Source: an uncultured Acidimicrobiales bacterium
GTDB lineage: Bacteria; Actinomycetota; Acidimicrobiia; Acidimicrobiales; Bin134
NCBI GenBank assembly: GCA_951813325.1
Contig: OX638350.1
Span: forward strand, 1,723,029 to 1,787,028
DNA length: 64,000 nucleotides
Direction: 5' to 3'
The notes beneath the pieces were generated by a model that was not told where the DNA came from, did no database searches, and saw nothing but the letters and a program-made list of their open reading frames with translations. Shown in pieces: positions 44,449 through 51,782 of this stretch (positions within the stretch are counted from its first letter, which is position 1; each line of letters starts with the position of its first letter). The translations under genes and the position numbers were made by a program.

Positions 44449-46215
44449 ATGACCCGCATGACTCCCAGTGAGGCGTTCGTGGAGACGATGGTCGCCCACG
44501 GCGTGGACACCATCTTCGGCATCATGGGCAGCGCGTTCATGGACGCCATGGACATCTTCGAGCCGGCCGGCATCGAGCTGGTGCCGGTGGTCCACGAGCA
44601 GGGCGCAGCCCACATGGCCGACGGCTTCAGCCGGGTCAGCGGCCGCCACGGCGTGGTGATCGGCCAGAACGGGCCGGGCATCTCCAACTGTGTGACCGCC
44701 ATCGCCGCGGCGTTCTGGGCCCACAGCCCGGTGGTGATCGTCACCCCCGAGACGGGGACGATGGGCATCGGCCTGGGCGGTTTCCAGGAGGCCAACCAGC
44801 TTCCGATGTTCGAGGAGTTCACCAAGTACCAGGGCCACGTCAACAACGAGAAGCGCATGGCCGAGCTGACCGCCCGCTGCTTCGACCGGGCCCTGTCGGA
44901 GATGGGGCCGACGCAGCTCAACATTCCCCGCGACCGCTTCTATGGCGACATCGATGTGGAGATACCGGCGCCGCAGCACCTCGACCGGGGCCCCGGCGGC
45001 GACCGCACCCTGAACGAGGCCGCCGAGCTGTTGGCCGGGGCCTCGAACCCGGTGATGGTCGCCGGCGGCGGGGTGGTGATGGGCGGCGCCATGGCCGAGA
45101 CGGTGGCGCTGGCCGAGCGGCTGGGCTGCCCGGTGGTGAACAGCTATCTGCACAACGACTCCTTTCCGGCGTCGCATCCGCAGTGGTGCGGACCGCTCGG
45201 CTACCAGGGCTCCAAGGCGGCCATGCGCCTGATCTCGAGGGCTGATGTGGTGCTGGCGCTGGGCACTCGGCTCGGACCGTTCGGCACCCTTCCCCAACAC
45301 GACATGGACTACTGGCCCAACGACGCCAAGATCATCCAGGTGGACGCCGACGCCACCATGCTGGGCTTGGTCAAGCGCATCGATGTGGGCATCTGCGGCG
45401 ACGCCGGCGCGGCGGCCACCGCGCTGTTGCGGCGGTTGGACGGCCGGGAGCTGGCGTGCGACGCCACCCGGGCGCAGCGGGCCGCGGAGATCGCGGTCGA
45501 CAAGGGGGACTGGGAGGCGGAGCTGGACGACTGGATCCACGAGACCGACGATTTCAGCGTCGACATGATCAAACAGGCCGCCGAGGAGCGGTACAACTGG
45601 ATGCATCCCCGCCAGGTGCTGCGCGAGCTGGAGACGGCCATGCCCGAGCGGGTGATGGTGTCCACCGACATCGGCAACATCAACTCGGTGGCCAACAGCT
45701 ACCTGCGCTTCGAGGAGCCCCGGTCGTTCTTCGCCGCCATGAGCTGGGGCAACTGCGGCTATGCCCTGCCCACCATCATCGGAGCCAAAAAAGCCGCGCC
45801 CGACCGGCCGGCGATCGCCTACGCGGGCGACGGTGCGTGGGCCATGAGCATGGTGGAGACCATGACCGCGGTGCGCCACAACATCCCGGTCACCGCGGTG
45901 GTGTTCCACAACCGCCAGTGGGGGGCGGAGAAGAAGAACCAGGTGGACTTCTACGGCCGGCGGTTCGTGGCCGGCGAGCTGGACGGCGGCGAGGACTGGT
46001 CGGAGGTGGCCCGGGCCATGGGCGCCGACGGCGTTCGGGTCAACGAGCTCGAGGAGGTGGGCCCGGCGCTGACCAAAGCCATCGACGCCCAGATGAACGG
46101 GGGCCGCACCACCGTGCTCGAGGTGATGTGCACCATGGAGCTGGGCGACCCCTTCCGCAAAGACGCCCTCAGCCGCCCCGTCCGCCACCTGGACAAATAC
46201 AAGGACTACATCTGA
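44449..46215 (+). CDS. xsc: Sulfoacetaldehyde acetyltransferase (588 aa)
   Basis: Thiamine-diphosphate enzyme: sulfoacetaldehyde + phosphate gives acetyl phosphate + sulfite. It matches the acetolactate-synthase-like fold with an N-terminal pyrimidine domain (FGIMGSAFMDAMDIF; catalytic Glu in VHEQGAAHMADGFS), GQNGPGISN, a middle domain (HNDSFPASHPQWCGPLGYQG, DYWPNDAKIIQVD) and the C-terminal diphosphate domain (GDGAWAMSMVET...FHNRQWGAEKKN). Several stretches match Xsc specifically and not acetolactate synthase: GGFQEANQLPMFEE, GSKAAMRLISRADVVLALGTR and LGDPFRKDALSRP. Length fits Xsc. ATG 44449 follows AAAGGA. It is last in the operon, followed by a strong inverted repeat. Confidence 0.9.
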   Translation: MTRMTPSEAFVETMVAHGVDTIFGIMGSAFMDAMDIFEPAGIELVPVVHEQGAAHMADGFSRVSGRHGVVIGQNGPGISNCVTAIAAAFWAHSPVVIVTPETGTMGIGLGGFQEANQLPMFEEFTKYQGHVNNEKRMAELTARCFDRALSEMGPTQLNIPRDRFYGDIDVEIPAPQHLDRGPGGDRTLNEAAELLAGASNPVMVAGGGVVMGGAMAETVALAERLGCPVVNSYLHNDSFPASHPQWCGPLGYQGSKAAMRLISRADVVLALGTRLGPFGTLPQHDMDYWPNDAKIIQVDADATMLGLVKRIDVGICGDAGAAATALLRRLDGRELACDATRAQRAAEIAVDKGDWEAELDDWIHETDDFSVDMIKQAAEERYNWMHPRQVLRELETAMPERVMVSTDIGNINSVANSYLRFEEPRSFFAAMSWGNCGYALPTIIGAKKAAPDRPAIAYAGDGAWAMSMVETMTAVRHNIPVTAVVFHNRQWGAEKKNQVDFYGRRFVAGELDGGEDWSEVARAMGADGVRVNELEEVGPALTKAIDAQMNGGRTTVLEVMCTMELGDPFRKDALSRPVRHLDKYKDYI

Positions 46216-46259
46216 TCGATCCGCCGGTTTCGGGCTCCGCCCTGAAGCCGGCGGATCGA
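46216..46259 (+). terminator. Long inverted repeat after xsc
   Basis: One base after the xsc stop, TCGATCCGCCGG (46216-46227) pairs perfectly with CCGGCGGATCGA (46248-46259), and the interior (TTTCGGGC/GCCCTGAA) extends the stem with a minor mismatch. It marks the end of the taurine-type operon. No U-run follows the stem on the plus strand. Confidence 0.6.
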
Positions 46260-46680
46260 AAAATGTATAGGTAGCCATCACTTTTCGGCTGTTTTTGTTG
46301 GGGTGGTGTACGCAAGCTCAAGACAGCGGGCACGAACCTGCTTGCCGGACGGGCTGTCCGCAAGGCCATGTACCCGCTCACTCCGGCCGAACTGGGCGAC
46401 GACTTCGAGTTGGACGACGCACTCAGATCGAGATGCATCGACCCTGGTAGAAGGCTTCTGCTGCTGTTCTGTACCCTGCCAGTCAGGATCGCGAGGAAGC
46501 GGTTGAACGCCCTGGACGCCGGTGGTGCTCGTCCAGCCGATGAGGCAGCCCTCGATTCTGGGCTGACAACTGTCAACAGGCGCCTCAGGGTGCATCGGGC
46601 TTGGAATCTGGAGGCCGGTACTCGTGCCGGCCCATATGTGGCCCTAAATTTGTGGTCGCAATCATGCTAGGGTGCCGAGT
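46260..46680. other. Gene-poor boundary between operon and accessory island
   Basis: About 420 bases with no supportable gene. Open frames at 46278-46595 (minus) and 46368-46670 (plus) have no recognisable family features and unremarkable composition. The segment may hold decayed coding sequence. The promoter of the toxin-antitoxin pair should lie in its last 60 bases. Confidence 0.4.
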
Positions 46681-46980
46681 ATGGCGATGACCTCTCCCGA
46701 TCGAGATGTCCATGAAGTCTCCACCCGGCAGTTTCGCGACAACCTCTTCGCGCTGCTGCGAGAGGTGCGCGAGTCGGGTAGCGAGGTGGTGGTGACCAAC
46801 CGGGGCAAGCCCTATGCCAGGGTGGTGCGAGAGGCGGGGGACCCCGGTGGCATCATCGGCTGCGACAAAGACATCCTGCGGATCGTTGGAGATTGGCCTG
46901 AATCGATCACTCCGGCCGACCAGTTCTACTCGGAGACCGACCCCATGCGTGTGCTCGATGGGGAGACCGATTGGCGCTAA
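46681..46980 (+). CDS. Phd/YefM-type antitoxin (99 aa)
   Basis: A small DNA-binding antitoxin. The family core is clear: HEVSTRQFRDNLFALLREVR followed by VVVTNRGKPYARVV. The C-terminal part, which should bind the toxin, is acidic. I prefer ATG 46681; GTG 46672 and ATG 46687 are alternatives. The 3' end overlaps the PIN-toxin gene by 10 bases, the usual arrangement. Such antitoxins repress their own promoter alone or with the toxin; the sequence here does not show the operator. Confidence 0.8.
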   Translation: MAMTSPDRDVHEVSTRQFRDNLFALLREVRESGSEVVVTNRGKPYARVVREAGDPGGIIGCDKDILRIVGDWPESITPADQFYSETDPMRVLDGETDWR

Positions 46981-47393
46981 CCCTCATGGACACCGATGTG
47001 CTGATCCGGCTGCGCGCCGATGATCCGCTGATCGGGGCCAAGGCCAGAGACCTGCTCGCGGCGCGGTTTCAGGCAGGGCAGCTGGCGGTGTCGGCTGCCT
47101 CGTTCAACGAGGTGTCCCGGCTAGTGGAAAGGGGCGTTGTCGAGCTGGATGTGCCGGTGCTGGACTGGTGTCGCCGGTGCCTGGAAGGGGGCATCCGGTT
47201 GCTTCCGCTGTCGGTGGAGATCGCCGTGGCTGCCCCGCAGCTCAAACAGGACGGGTTCCACGGAGATCCGTTTGACCAGCTCATCGCGGCCACGGCCATT
47301 ACTCGAGGCTGCGAGCTGGCCACGACCGACAAGTCCATCATTGCCTGGGCAGAGCAATCGGGAAAGCTGGCGGTGCTGAAGGCTCGAGAATAG
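46971..47393 (+). CDS. vapC: PIN-domain toxin, VapC-like (140 aa)
   Basis: A probable ribonuclease toxin. PIN-domain acidic residues are visible in MDTDVLIRL near the start, in SFNEVSRLVERG (Glu), in GDPFDQLIAATA (Asp) and in LATTDKSIIAW (Asp). The start is TTG 46971, overlapping the antitoxin; ATG 46986 would remove five residues before the first Asp and is less likely. Paired with the Phd/YefM-type protein upstream, it forms a type II toxin-antitoxin module. Confidence 0.85.
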   Translation: MALTLMDTDVLIRLRADDPLIGAKARDLLAARFQAGQLAVSAASFNEVSRLVERGVVELDVPVLDWCRRCLEGGIRLLPLSVEIAVAAPQLKQDGFHGDPFDQLIAATAITRGCELATTDKSIIAWAEQSGKLAVLKARE

Positions 47394-47408
47394 GGCGGGC
47401 GGGTCACT

Positions 47409-48260
47409 TCAGCCCGCGAGAAGGCCTTCGCAGCCGATCAGGGCGGGGTTGGTGCGGGCCAGGCGGCGGATCATGACTTGGATGGCTTCGGGGTTGTTGT
47501 CTACCAGCAGGTAGTCGCGGCCGTGGTTGGCGGCGGCTTCGCCGAGGGTGCCGCTGCCGGCGAAGAAGTCACACAAGAGATCACCGGGGCGGGAGTGGAC
47601 CTTGACCAGGCGCTCGAGGACGCCGAGCGGCTTTTGGGTGGCGTAGCCGCTTTTCTCCTTGCCGTTGGGGCTCACGATGGTGTGCCACCAGACGTCGGTG
47701 GGGGTCTTGCCCCGGGCGGCCTTCTCCTCGCCCACCAAGCCGGGGGCCATGTAGGGGATTCGGTCCATCTCCTCGAAGCAGAAGGTGTAGTCGGCGGGGT
47801 CTTTGGCGTACCACAGGATGCTGTCGTGTTTGGCCGACCACTTCTTCTGGGAGCGGGCCCCGTAGTCGTAGGCCCAGATGATCTCGTTCATGAACGAGTC
47901 CCGGCCGAAGATCTGGTCGAGCAGCACCTTGCAATAGTGGACTTCCCGGTAGTCGATGTGGAGGAAGAAACTGCCTGAGTCGGCGAGCACGCGGTGGGCT
48001 TCTTCGAATCGGGGGGCCAGAAAGGCCATGTAATCGTCGAAGGCGTCGTCGTAGCCTGATTTGCCAAGGCGGATGGTTTGGTAGCGACGGCCGACGAAGC
48101 CAGTCCGGTCGCCATTGGTCTCGTCATGCACGGTCTTGATCCGCTCGCGCTCTTGGCGCTTGCCGGTGTTGAACGGCGGATCGATGTAGATGAGATCGAA
48201 GCTGTCATCGGGAAGGCCTTGTAGCACCGGCAAGTTGTCGCCAAAAACGATCTTCCCCAT
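47409..48260 (-). CDS. DNA adenine/cytosine-N4 methyltransferase, beta class (283 aa)
   Basis: Modifies DNA using S-adenosylmethionine. The catalytic motif IV is DPPF (IYIDPPFNTG) near the N-terminus, and the AdoMet-binding motif I, FFAGSGTLGEAA, lies near the C-terminus; this order defines the beta class, which includes CcrM. The stretch ATQKPLGVLERLVKVHSRPGD is typical just before motif I. The start is ATG 48260 or TTG 48269. No restriction endonuclease gene is adjacent, so it may be an orphan methyltransferase. It converges with the vapC gene, 15 bases apart, and diverges from hicAB. Recognition sequence cannot be read from the gene. Confidence 0.88.
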   Translation of the reverse strand: MGKIVFGDNLPVLQGLPDDSFDLIYIDPPFNTGKRQERERIKTVHDETNGDRTGFVGRRYQTIRLGKSGYDDAFDDYMAFLAPRFEEAHRVLADSGSFFLHIDYREVHYCKVLLDQIFGRDSFMNEIIWAYDYGARSQKKWSAKHDSILWYAKDPADYTFCFEEMDRIPYMAPGLVGEEKAARGKTPTDVWWHTIVSPNGKEKSGYATQKPLGVLERLVKVHSRPGDLLCDFFAGSGTLGEAAANHGRDYLLVDNNPEAIQVMIRRLARTNPALIGCEGLLAG

Positions 48261-48338
48261 CAGGACCAAGCCTAGGCAGTGGCCAATCGGGGCTTACGCT
48301 CTTCATCCTGCTGGGGTGGCGAGCAAGCCGAAAATCAG

Positions 48339-48367
48339 TTCAGATGACACCGGACTTTTGATACACT
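48339..48367 (+). promoter_or_regulatory. Candidate hicAB promoter
   Basis: TTCAGA (48339-48344) and TACACT (48362-48367) are spaced by 17 bases in an AT-rich patch, a reasonable sigma-70-type promoter pointing to hicA. The hicA start codon lies about 70 bases downstream. Confidence 0.4.
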
Positions 48368-48388
48368 GAAAGTCATTGAAAATAGCTG

Positions 48389-48418
48389 TATCCACAGGTA
48401 TCTTCACATATCCACAGG
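48389..48418 (+). promoter_or_regulatory. Two TATCCACAGG direct repeats in the hicAB leader
   Basis: TATCCACAGG occurs at 48389 and again at 48409, exactly 20 bases or about two helical turns apart, between the candidate promoter and the hicA start. The position suits an operator for HicB. The sequence also resembles DnaA boxes (TTATCCACA), but two copies do not make an origin. Confidence 0.4.
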
Positions 48419-48436
48419 AGGGACAGGGGAACTGAG

Positions 48437-48673
48437 TTGCCAGTACCCAACAGGTATCCCTCGTTGAAGGCTGACCAGTTGATGTCCAAGCTGCACTTGG
48501 CAGGATTCAGGTTGGACCGGCAGAAAGGGTCTCATCGGACCCTAAGGCACTCCGATGGGCGTTCGTTGACTTTCGCGTTCCACAAGGGAACTACGGTCCG
48601 ACCTGCAATTGTCAGGCACGTACTGGTCAAAGCGGCAAAGTTGAGCGAAGATGAGATCGCTAAGTTGTTCTAG
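48437..48673 (+). CDS. hicA: HicA-type mRNA interferase toxin (78 aa)
   Basis: A small double-stranded-RNA-binding-fold toxin that cleaves mRNA. The family core is clear: LMSKLHLAGFRLDRQKGSHR with the catalytic His in GSH, then the beta strands SLTFAFHKG and VLVKAAKLSEDEI. The start is TTG 48437, after the Shine-Dalgarno-like GGAGGGACAGGGGAAC. It precedes the HicB antitoxin gene by 25 bases. Confidence 0.85.
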   Translation: MPVPNRYPSLKADQLMSKLHLAGFRLDRQKGSHRTLRHSDGRSLTFAFHKGTTVRPAIVRHVLVKAAKLSEDEIAKLF

Positions 48674-48698
48674 CGGCTCTGACATGGAGGGGCAGCAG

Positions 48699-48896
48699 AT
48701 GCATGAGTTTCGGATCCACATCGAGACCGACAGCGAGGGATCGAGTTGGTGGTCTGAAGACGACGATGGCTTCATCGCGGTGGCTGACACGTTGACACAG
48801 CTAAAGGAGCTGATCTGCGAGTGGGCCAAGGATGAAGGCATCGGGAATTTTGAGATGGTGATGCCTGACGTCCAGACGGAGGCGGCAGGGCGCTAG
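48699..48896 (+). CDS. hicB: HicB-type antitoxin (65 aa)
   Basis: A short partially-degraded-RNase-H-fold antitoxin: FRIHIETDSEGSSWWSEDDD then FIAVADTLTQLKELICEWA. HicB of this short type often has no separate DNA-binding domain, and none is seen here, so self-regulation may need another factor. ATG 48699 has a good GGAGGGG sequence 8 bases upstream; ATG 48684 is the alternative. The protein is strongly acidic, as expected for a partner that masks a basic RNA-binding toxin. Confidence 0.75.
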   Translation: MHEFRIHIETDSEGSSWWSEDDDGFIAVADTLTQLKELICEWAKDEGIGNFEMVMPDVQTEAAGR

Positions 48897-48919
48897 AAGG
48901 TCAGTGGTCCTTCGCTTCC

Positions 48920-49744
48920 CTACAGATGTGCTGGCCTGAAGCGGAGTCCTAGCAGCACGGGGATTTCGTTTTCGAGGGTTGGGGGGATGAAGAAGTCGGT
49001 GTGTTGGGTGGGGGTTTCTTCTAGAGCGCTCTTGGGGACCTCGGCGAAGCCGTCCACGACTAGGCCTGCGTCGAAGGCGCGGTTCAACTCCTGGGAGATG
49101 GACCGGTGGAAGTTGAGCTGCTTTTGGGGTTGACCGGGCATTCCCTCAACTTCTTGGGCCACTGGTGTGAGGTAGTGGGAGATGATGATGCCCTCCCGCT
49201 GATCCCCGCTGGCCAGCTCCCCTTCGACTTTGAATTGCAGGTTGCTGGGGTTCTTGAACACCGGATGCATCGTGACCACTACGGCCACTCCCTGAGGCAC
49301 CAGACAGTGGGTGATGGCGGCGAAGAGGTCTTCGCTGGCAGGGATGTCCATGAGCGCCATCGTGCAGGTCACGAAGTCAAATGAGTTCGGCTCGACGTGT
49401 TCGGCGATATCGGCCAGCGGGAAGCAGAGCCACTCGATGTTGGTGCTTCGGTCGTATTGTCTGGCAAGGGAGAGAAACGCTGCGGATTGATCAGCAGCGG
49501 TGACGTGGGCCCCGAGCTCGACGAGTTGGCGAGCCAAGACTCCGCTGCCGCAGCAGAGGTCGATGCCCCGTTTGCCCTGGATGTCGCCCAACAGATTGAG
49601 CGTGGTCGGCAGCACGAGGTTTCGGTGCCAGTCGTTGCCGGCGTTCCCATGTCGGCTGTCGTAGAACTGGGCCAGTACCTCCCAGTCGTCAACCACCCGT
49701 TGGTCGTGCTCGGCACTAGGCCGCTGGCTCTCGGCATCGGGCAT
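48920..49744 (-). CDS. Class I SAM-dependent methyltransferase (274 aa)
   Basis: A small-molecule-type methyltransferase. The AdoMet motif I is GIDLCCGSGVLARQL, followed by VTAADQSAAFLSLAR (motif II) and FDFVTCTMALMDIP (motif IV region). The N-terminal QRVVDDWEVLAQFYDSRHG and a His-rich stretch further on (VTMHPVFKNP) are typical of this family. ATG 49744 is my choice; an upstream start at 49792 is possible and would nearly abut the flavoprotein gene. It may be the last gene of the minus-strand catabolic run. Substrate unknown. Confidence 0.75.
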   Translation of the reverse strand: MPDAESQRPSAEHDQRVVDDWEVLAQFYDSRHGNAGNDWHRNLVLPTTLNLLGDIQGKRGIDLCCGSGVLARQLVELGAHVTAADQSAAFLSLARQYDRSTNIEWLCFPLADIAEHVEPNSFDFVTCTMALMDIPASEDLFAAITHCLVPQGVAVVVTMHPVFKNPSNLQFKVEGELASGDQREGIIISHYLTPVAQEVEGMPGQPQKQLNFHRSISQELNRAFDAGLVVDGFAEVPKSALEETPTQHTDFFIPPTLENEIPVLLGLRFRPAHL

Positions 49745-49793
49745 GAGAAATCGCGCTCCTGGCTTGGCGGCAAGCAATCTGCCGCGGGACACG

Positions 49794-51350
49794 CTAGCTG
49801 GCCGCTGCCATGCCAGCGGCGTGGGCCGCGATCAGCAGGGGGCCGATGGTGCCGCCCGCGCCGGGGTAAGCGGCTCCCAGCGGGCTTGCGGCGGCGTTGC
49901 CCACCGCGTACAAGCCTTCGACGAGGCCGCCGTCTTGGTGGCGGACTTGGCTGTTGACGTTGGTACGGGGGCCACCTTTGGTGCCCAGGCATCCAGGATG
50001 GAGGCGGACGGCGTAGAACGGGGACTCGTCTACTGGTCCGAGCGTGGGGTGGGCGGCGGCGGGGTCGCCGACGAAGCGGTCGTAGATCGAGCGGCCCCGG
50101 CCGAAGTCGGGGTCGTCGCCCGCGGCAGCGAGTTCGTTGAATCGGGCTACCGATGCGGCCAGCTCGTCTCCATCCACCTCGATGGCGTCGGCCAGCTCAG
50201 CCAGGCTGTCGGCTCGGTGCAGCCACTCAGGGTCAGAACCGCTCCGGCGCAGCGGCCCCAGGTGGTATTGGCGGCGATAGCCAGCGTCGAACACCAGCCA
50301 GGCAGTTGCTGCGGGGTACTGGAAGCCGGTGGGGTCGAAGGCGTGCATGGCCCGGCCCACGTCGTTGTAGTTGCGGGCCTCGTTGGCAAATCTCCGCCCT
50401 CGGGAGTCCACCATCAGCGACCGGGGCCGGGCCCGCTCGGTGAGCACCAGCCGGTGGAATGGCTGGCCGTCGATGGTCTCACCGGGCACGGTCATAGACG
50501 GACACCACCAGGCCTCCGCCATGTTGCCCAGTTCGGCGCCCATGGCCAGTGCCAGCCGCAATGCGGTGCCGTCCATGCCGGGGGCGCCCACCGGGCTGGT
50601 CATCGGTCCCCGCAGGAATGACTGCACCATGGCGGGATCACGCTCGAATCCGCCGGAAGCCAGGATCACCCGTCCGGGCAGCACCTCGTCGCCGATCCGC
50701 ACTCCGTTCACGGTGCCGCCGGACTGGGCCAGGGCATCTACTCCCGTTCCAACATGGATCATCGCGCCGGCAGCTTCGGCCGCCTCTACCAGAGAGGCGA
50801 TCATCGACCGGCCCATGGTGATCATTCCCTGGCTTGTTCGGTCGGCCACTTCGCCCCAATTGATGTTTCCAGTGGCCAGTTCCCGGTAGGTGATTGGCGC
50901 AGTCACGTTAGGGGCAGTGCGGATTCGCTGGTCGAGCTCAGCCCGCACCACTCGGGGCTGGGGCTCCAGGGGCCGATGGCCGGGTTTTCCACCGGGCAGC
51001 TCGGGGTGGTAGTCGGGATAGGGGACGGTCTGCCACCTGAGCGTGGTGGCCGACTCCAGCCAATCGGCCACTGTCGAAGCCTGTCCAGCGAAGTAGTCCA
51101 CGAGTTCGTCGTCGACGTCGCCCAGCCGCAGGGCCTGCAAGTATTTCCGAGCCTCGGCGGGGGAGTCGTCCACTCCCTCGGCGGCCATCAGCCGGTTGGC
51201 CGGCATCCAGGCCAGCCCGCCCGACAACGCGGTTGTCCCGCCCAGCACGGGCGCTCGCTCCACAACCGTCACCTCGGCTCCGGCCTGAGCTGCTGCCACT
51301 GCCGCGGTCAAACCGGCCGCCCCCGACCCGACTACGACTACCGAGTTCAT
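49794..51350 (-). CDS. FAD-dependent oxidoreductase, KstD/fumarate-reductase family (518 aa)
   Basis: The N-terminal dinucleotide fold VVVGSGAAGLTAAVAAAQAG and ERAPVLGGTTALSGG mark the flavoprotein family that includes 3-ketosteroid delta-1-dehydrogenase and fumarate reductase. The C-terminal YPGAGGTIGPLLIAAHAAG closely resembles the FAD-site ending of KstD-type enzymes. Length (518) also suits KstD. In a block containing IpdAB, thiolase and acyl-CoA dehydrogenase, a role in desaturating a ring ketone is plausible. The exact substrate cannot be assigned, and a general fumarate-reductase-like enzyme is the alternative. Confidence 0.8.
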   Translation of the reverse strand: MNSVVVVGSGAAGLTAAVAAAQAGAEVTVVERAPVLGGTTALSGGLAWMPANRLMAAEGVDDSPAEARKYLQALRLGDVDDELVDYFAGQASTVADWLESATTLRWQTVPYPDYHPELPGGKPGHRPLEPQPRVVRAELDQRIRTAPNVTAPITYRELATGNINWGEVADRTSQGMITMGRSMIASLVEAAEAAGAMIHVGTGVDALAQSGGTVNGVRIGDEVLPGRVILASGGFERDPAMVQSFLRGPMTSPVGAPGMDGTALRLALAMGAELGNMAEAWWCPSMTVPGETIDGQPFHRLVLTERARPRSLMVDSRGRRFANEARNYNDVGRAMHAFDPTGFQYPAATAWLVFDAGYRRQYHLGPLRRSGSDPEWLHRADSLAELADAIEVDGDELAASVARFNELAAAGDDPDFGRGRSIYDRFVGDPAAAHPTLGPVDESPFYAVRLHPGCLGTKGGPRTNVNSQVRHQDGGLVEGLYAVGNAAASPLGAAYPGAGGTIGPLLIAAHAAGMAAAS

Positions 51351-51389
51351 ATCAACAGCGCTATGTCAGCTGACCAGCATGGCCGCTGC

Positions 51390-51782
51390 TCAGCCCCCCA
51401 ACGTGGCAGCCAGCGCGGCGGTGTCGAACCACTGGGAGAGGCGGCAGATGCGGCCGTCGCGCACGTCGAATATGTCCACCGCGTCGAAGGTCACATTGCG
51501 ACCGTCAGCCGTGGCACCTTTGAAGGTGATCTCCACCACCACGGTGCTTCCGTCGCAGATGAACCGAGTGGGGTCGTCGGCATGGACCGGAAACATCCCG
51601 AAGATCTTCTGGAACATGGCGATGGCCTTGTCGGAGCCGGTGCGGGGGCGCGATCCGCTGGGCACCAAGTCGAGCTCGGGATCGAGAACTGAGGCCATCA
51701 GCTCCCAGTCTTCGGTGTTGAGGGCGGTGAAGTAGTCCTTCACGATCTCTAGTGGGCTTTGTCCCGACTTCCCTGCAATCAT
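51390..51782 (-). CDS. SnoaL/NTF2-like protein (130 aa)
   Basis: A single NTF2-like domain: VKDYFTALNTEDWELMASVL at the N-terminus, then strands ending VDIFDVRDGRICRLSQWFD, typical of SnoaL-like and limonene-epoxide-hydrolase-like proteins. It overlaps the luciferase-like gene by 4 bases (ATGA), so both are co-translated. It lies 39 bases upstream of the KstD-like gene on the same strand. A ketosteroid-isomerase-like role beside a KstD-like enzyme is attractive, but the sequence alone does not show it. Confidence 0.72.
   Translation of the reverse strand: MIAGKSGQSPLEIVKDYFTALNTEDWELMASVLDPELDLVPSGSRPRTGSDKAIAMFQKIFGMFPVHADDPTRFICDGSTVVVEITFKGATADGRNVTFDAVDIFDVRDGRICRLSQWFDTAALAATLGG

Noticed and set aside
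44449..46215. Acetolactate synthase
   Set aside because: Overall fold is shared, but several stretches (GGFQEANQLPMFEE, LGDPFRKDA) and the operon match Xsc, and no small regulatory subunit gene follows.
44374..46281. 635-codon minus-strand frame
   Set aside because: Antisense of xsc, which has full thiamine-enzyme motifs on the plus strand.
46368..46670. 100-codon plus-strand frame before the antitoxin
   Set aside because: No family features, no ribosome-binding site, and an opposing open frame of similar length in the same bases.
48389..48418. Replication origin from DnaA-like boxes
   Set aside because: Only two imperfect boxes, no dnaA, dnaN or AT-rich unwinding region nearby.
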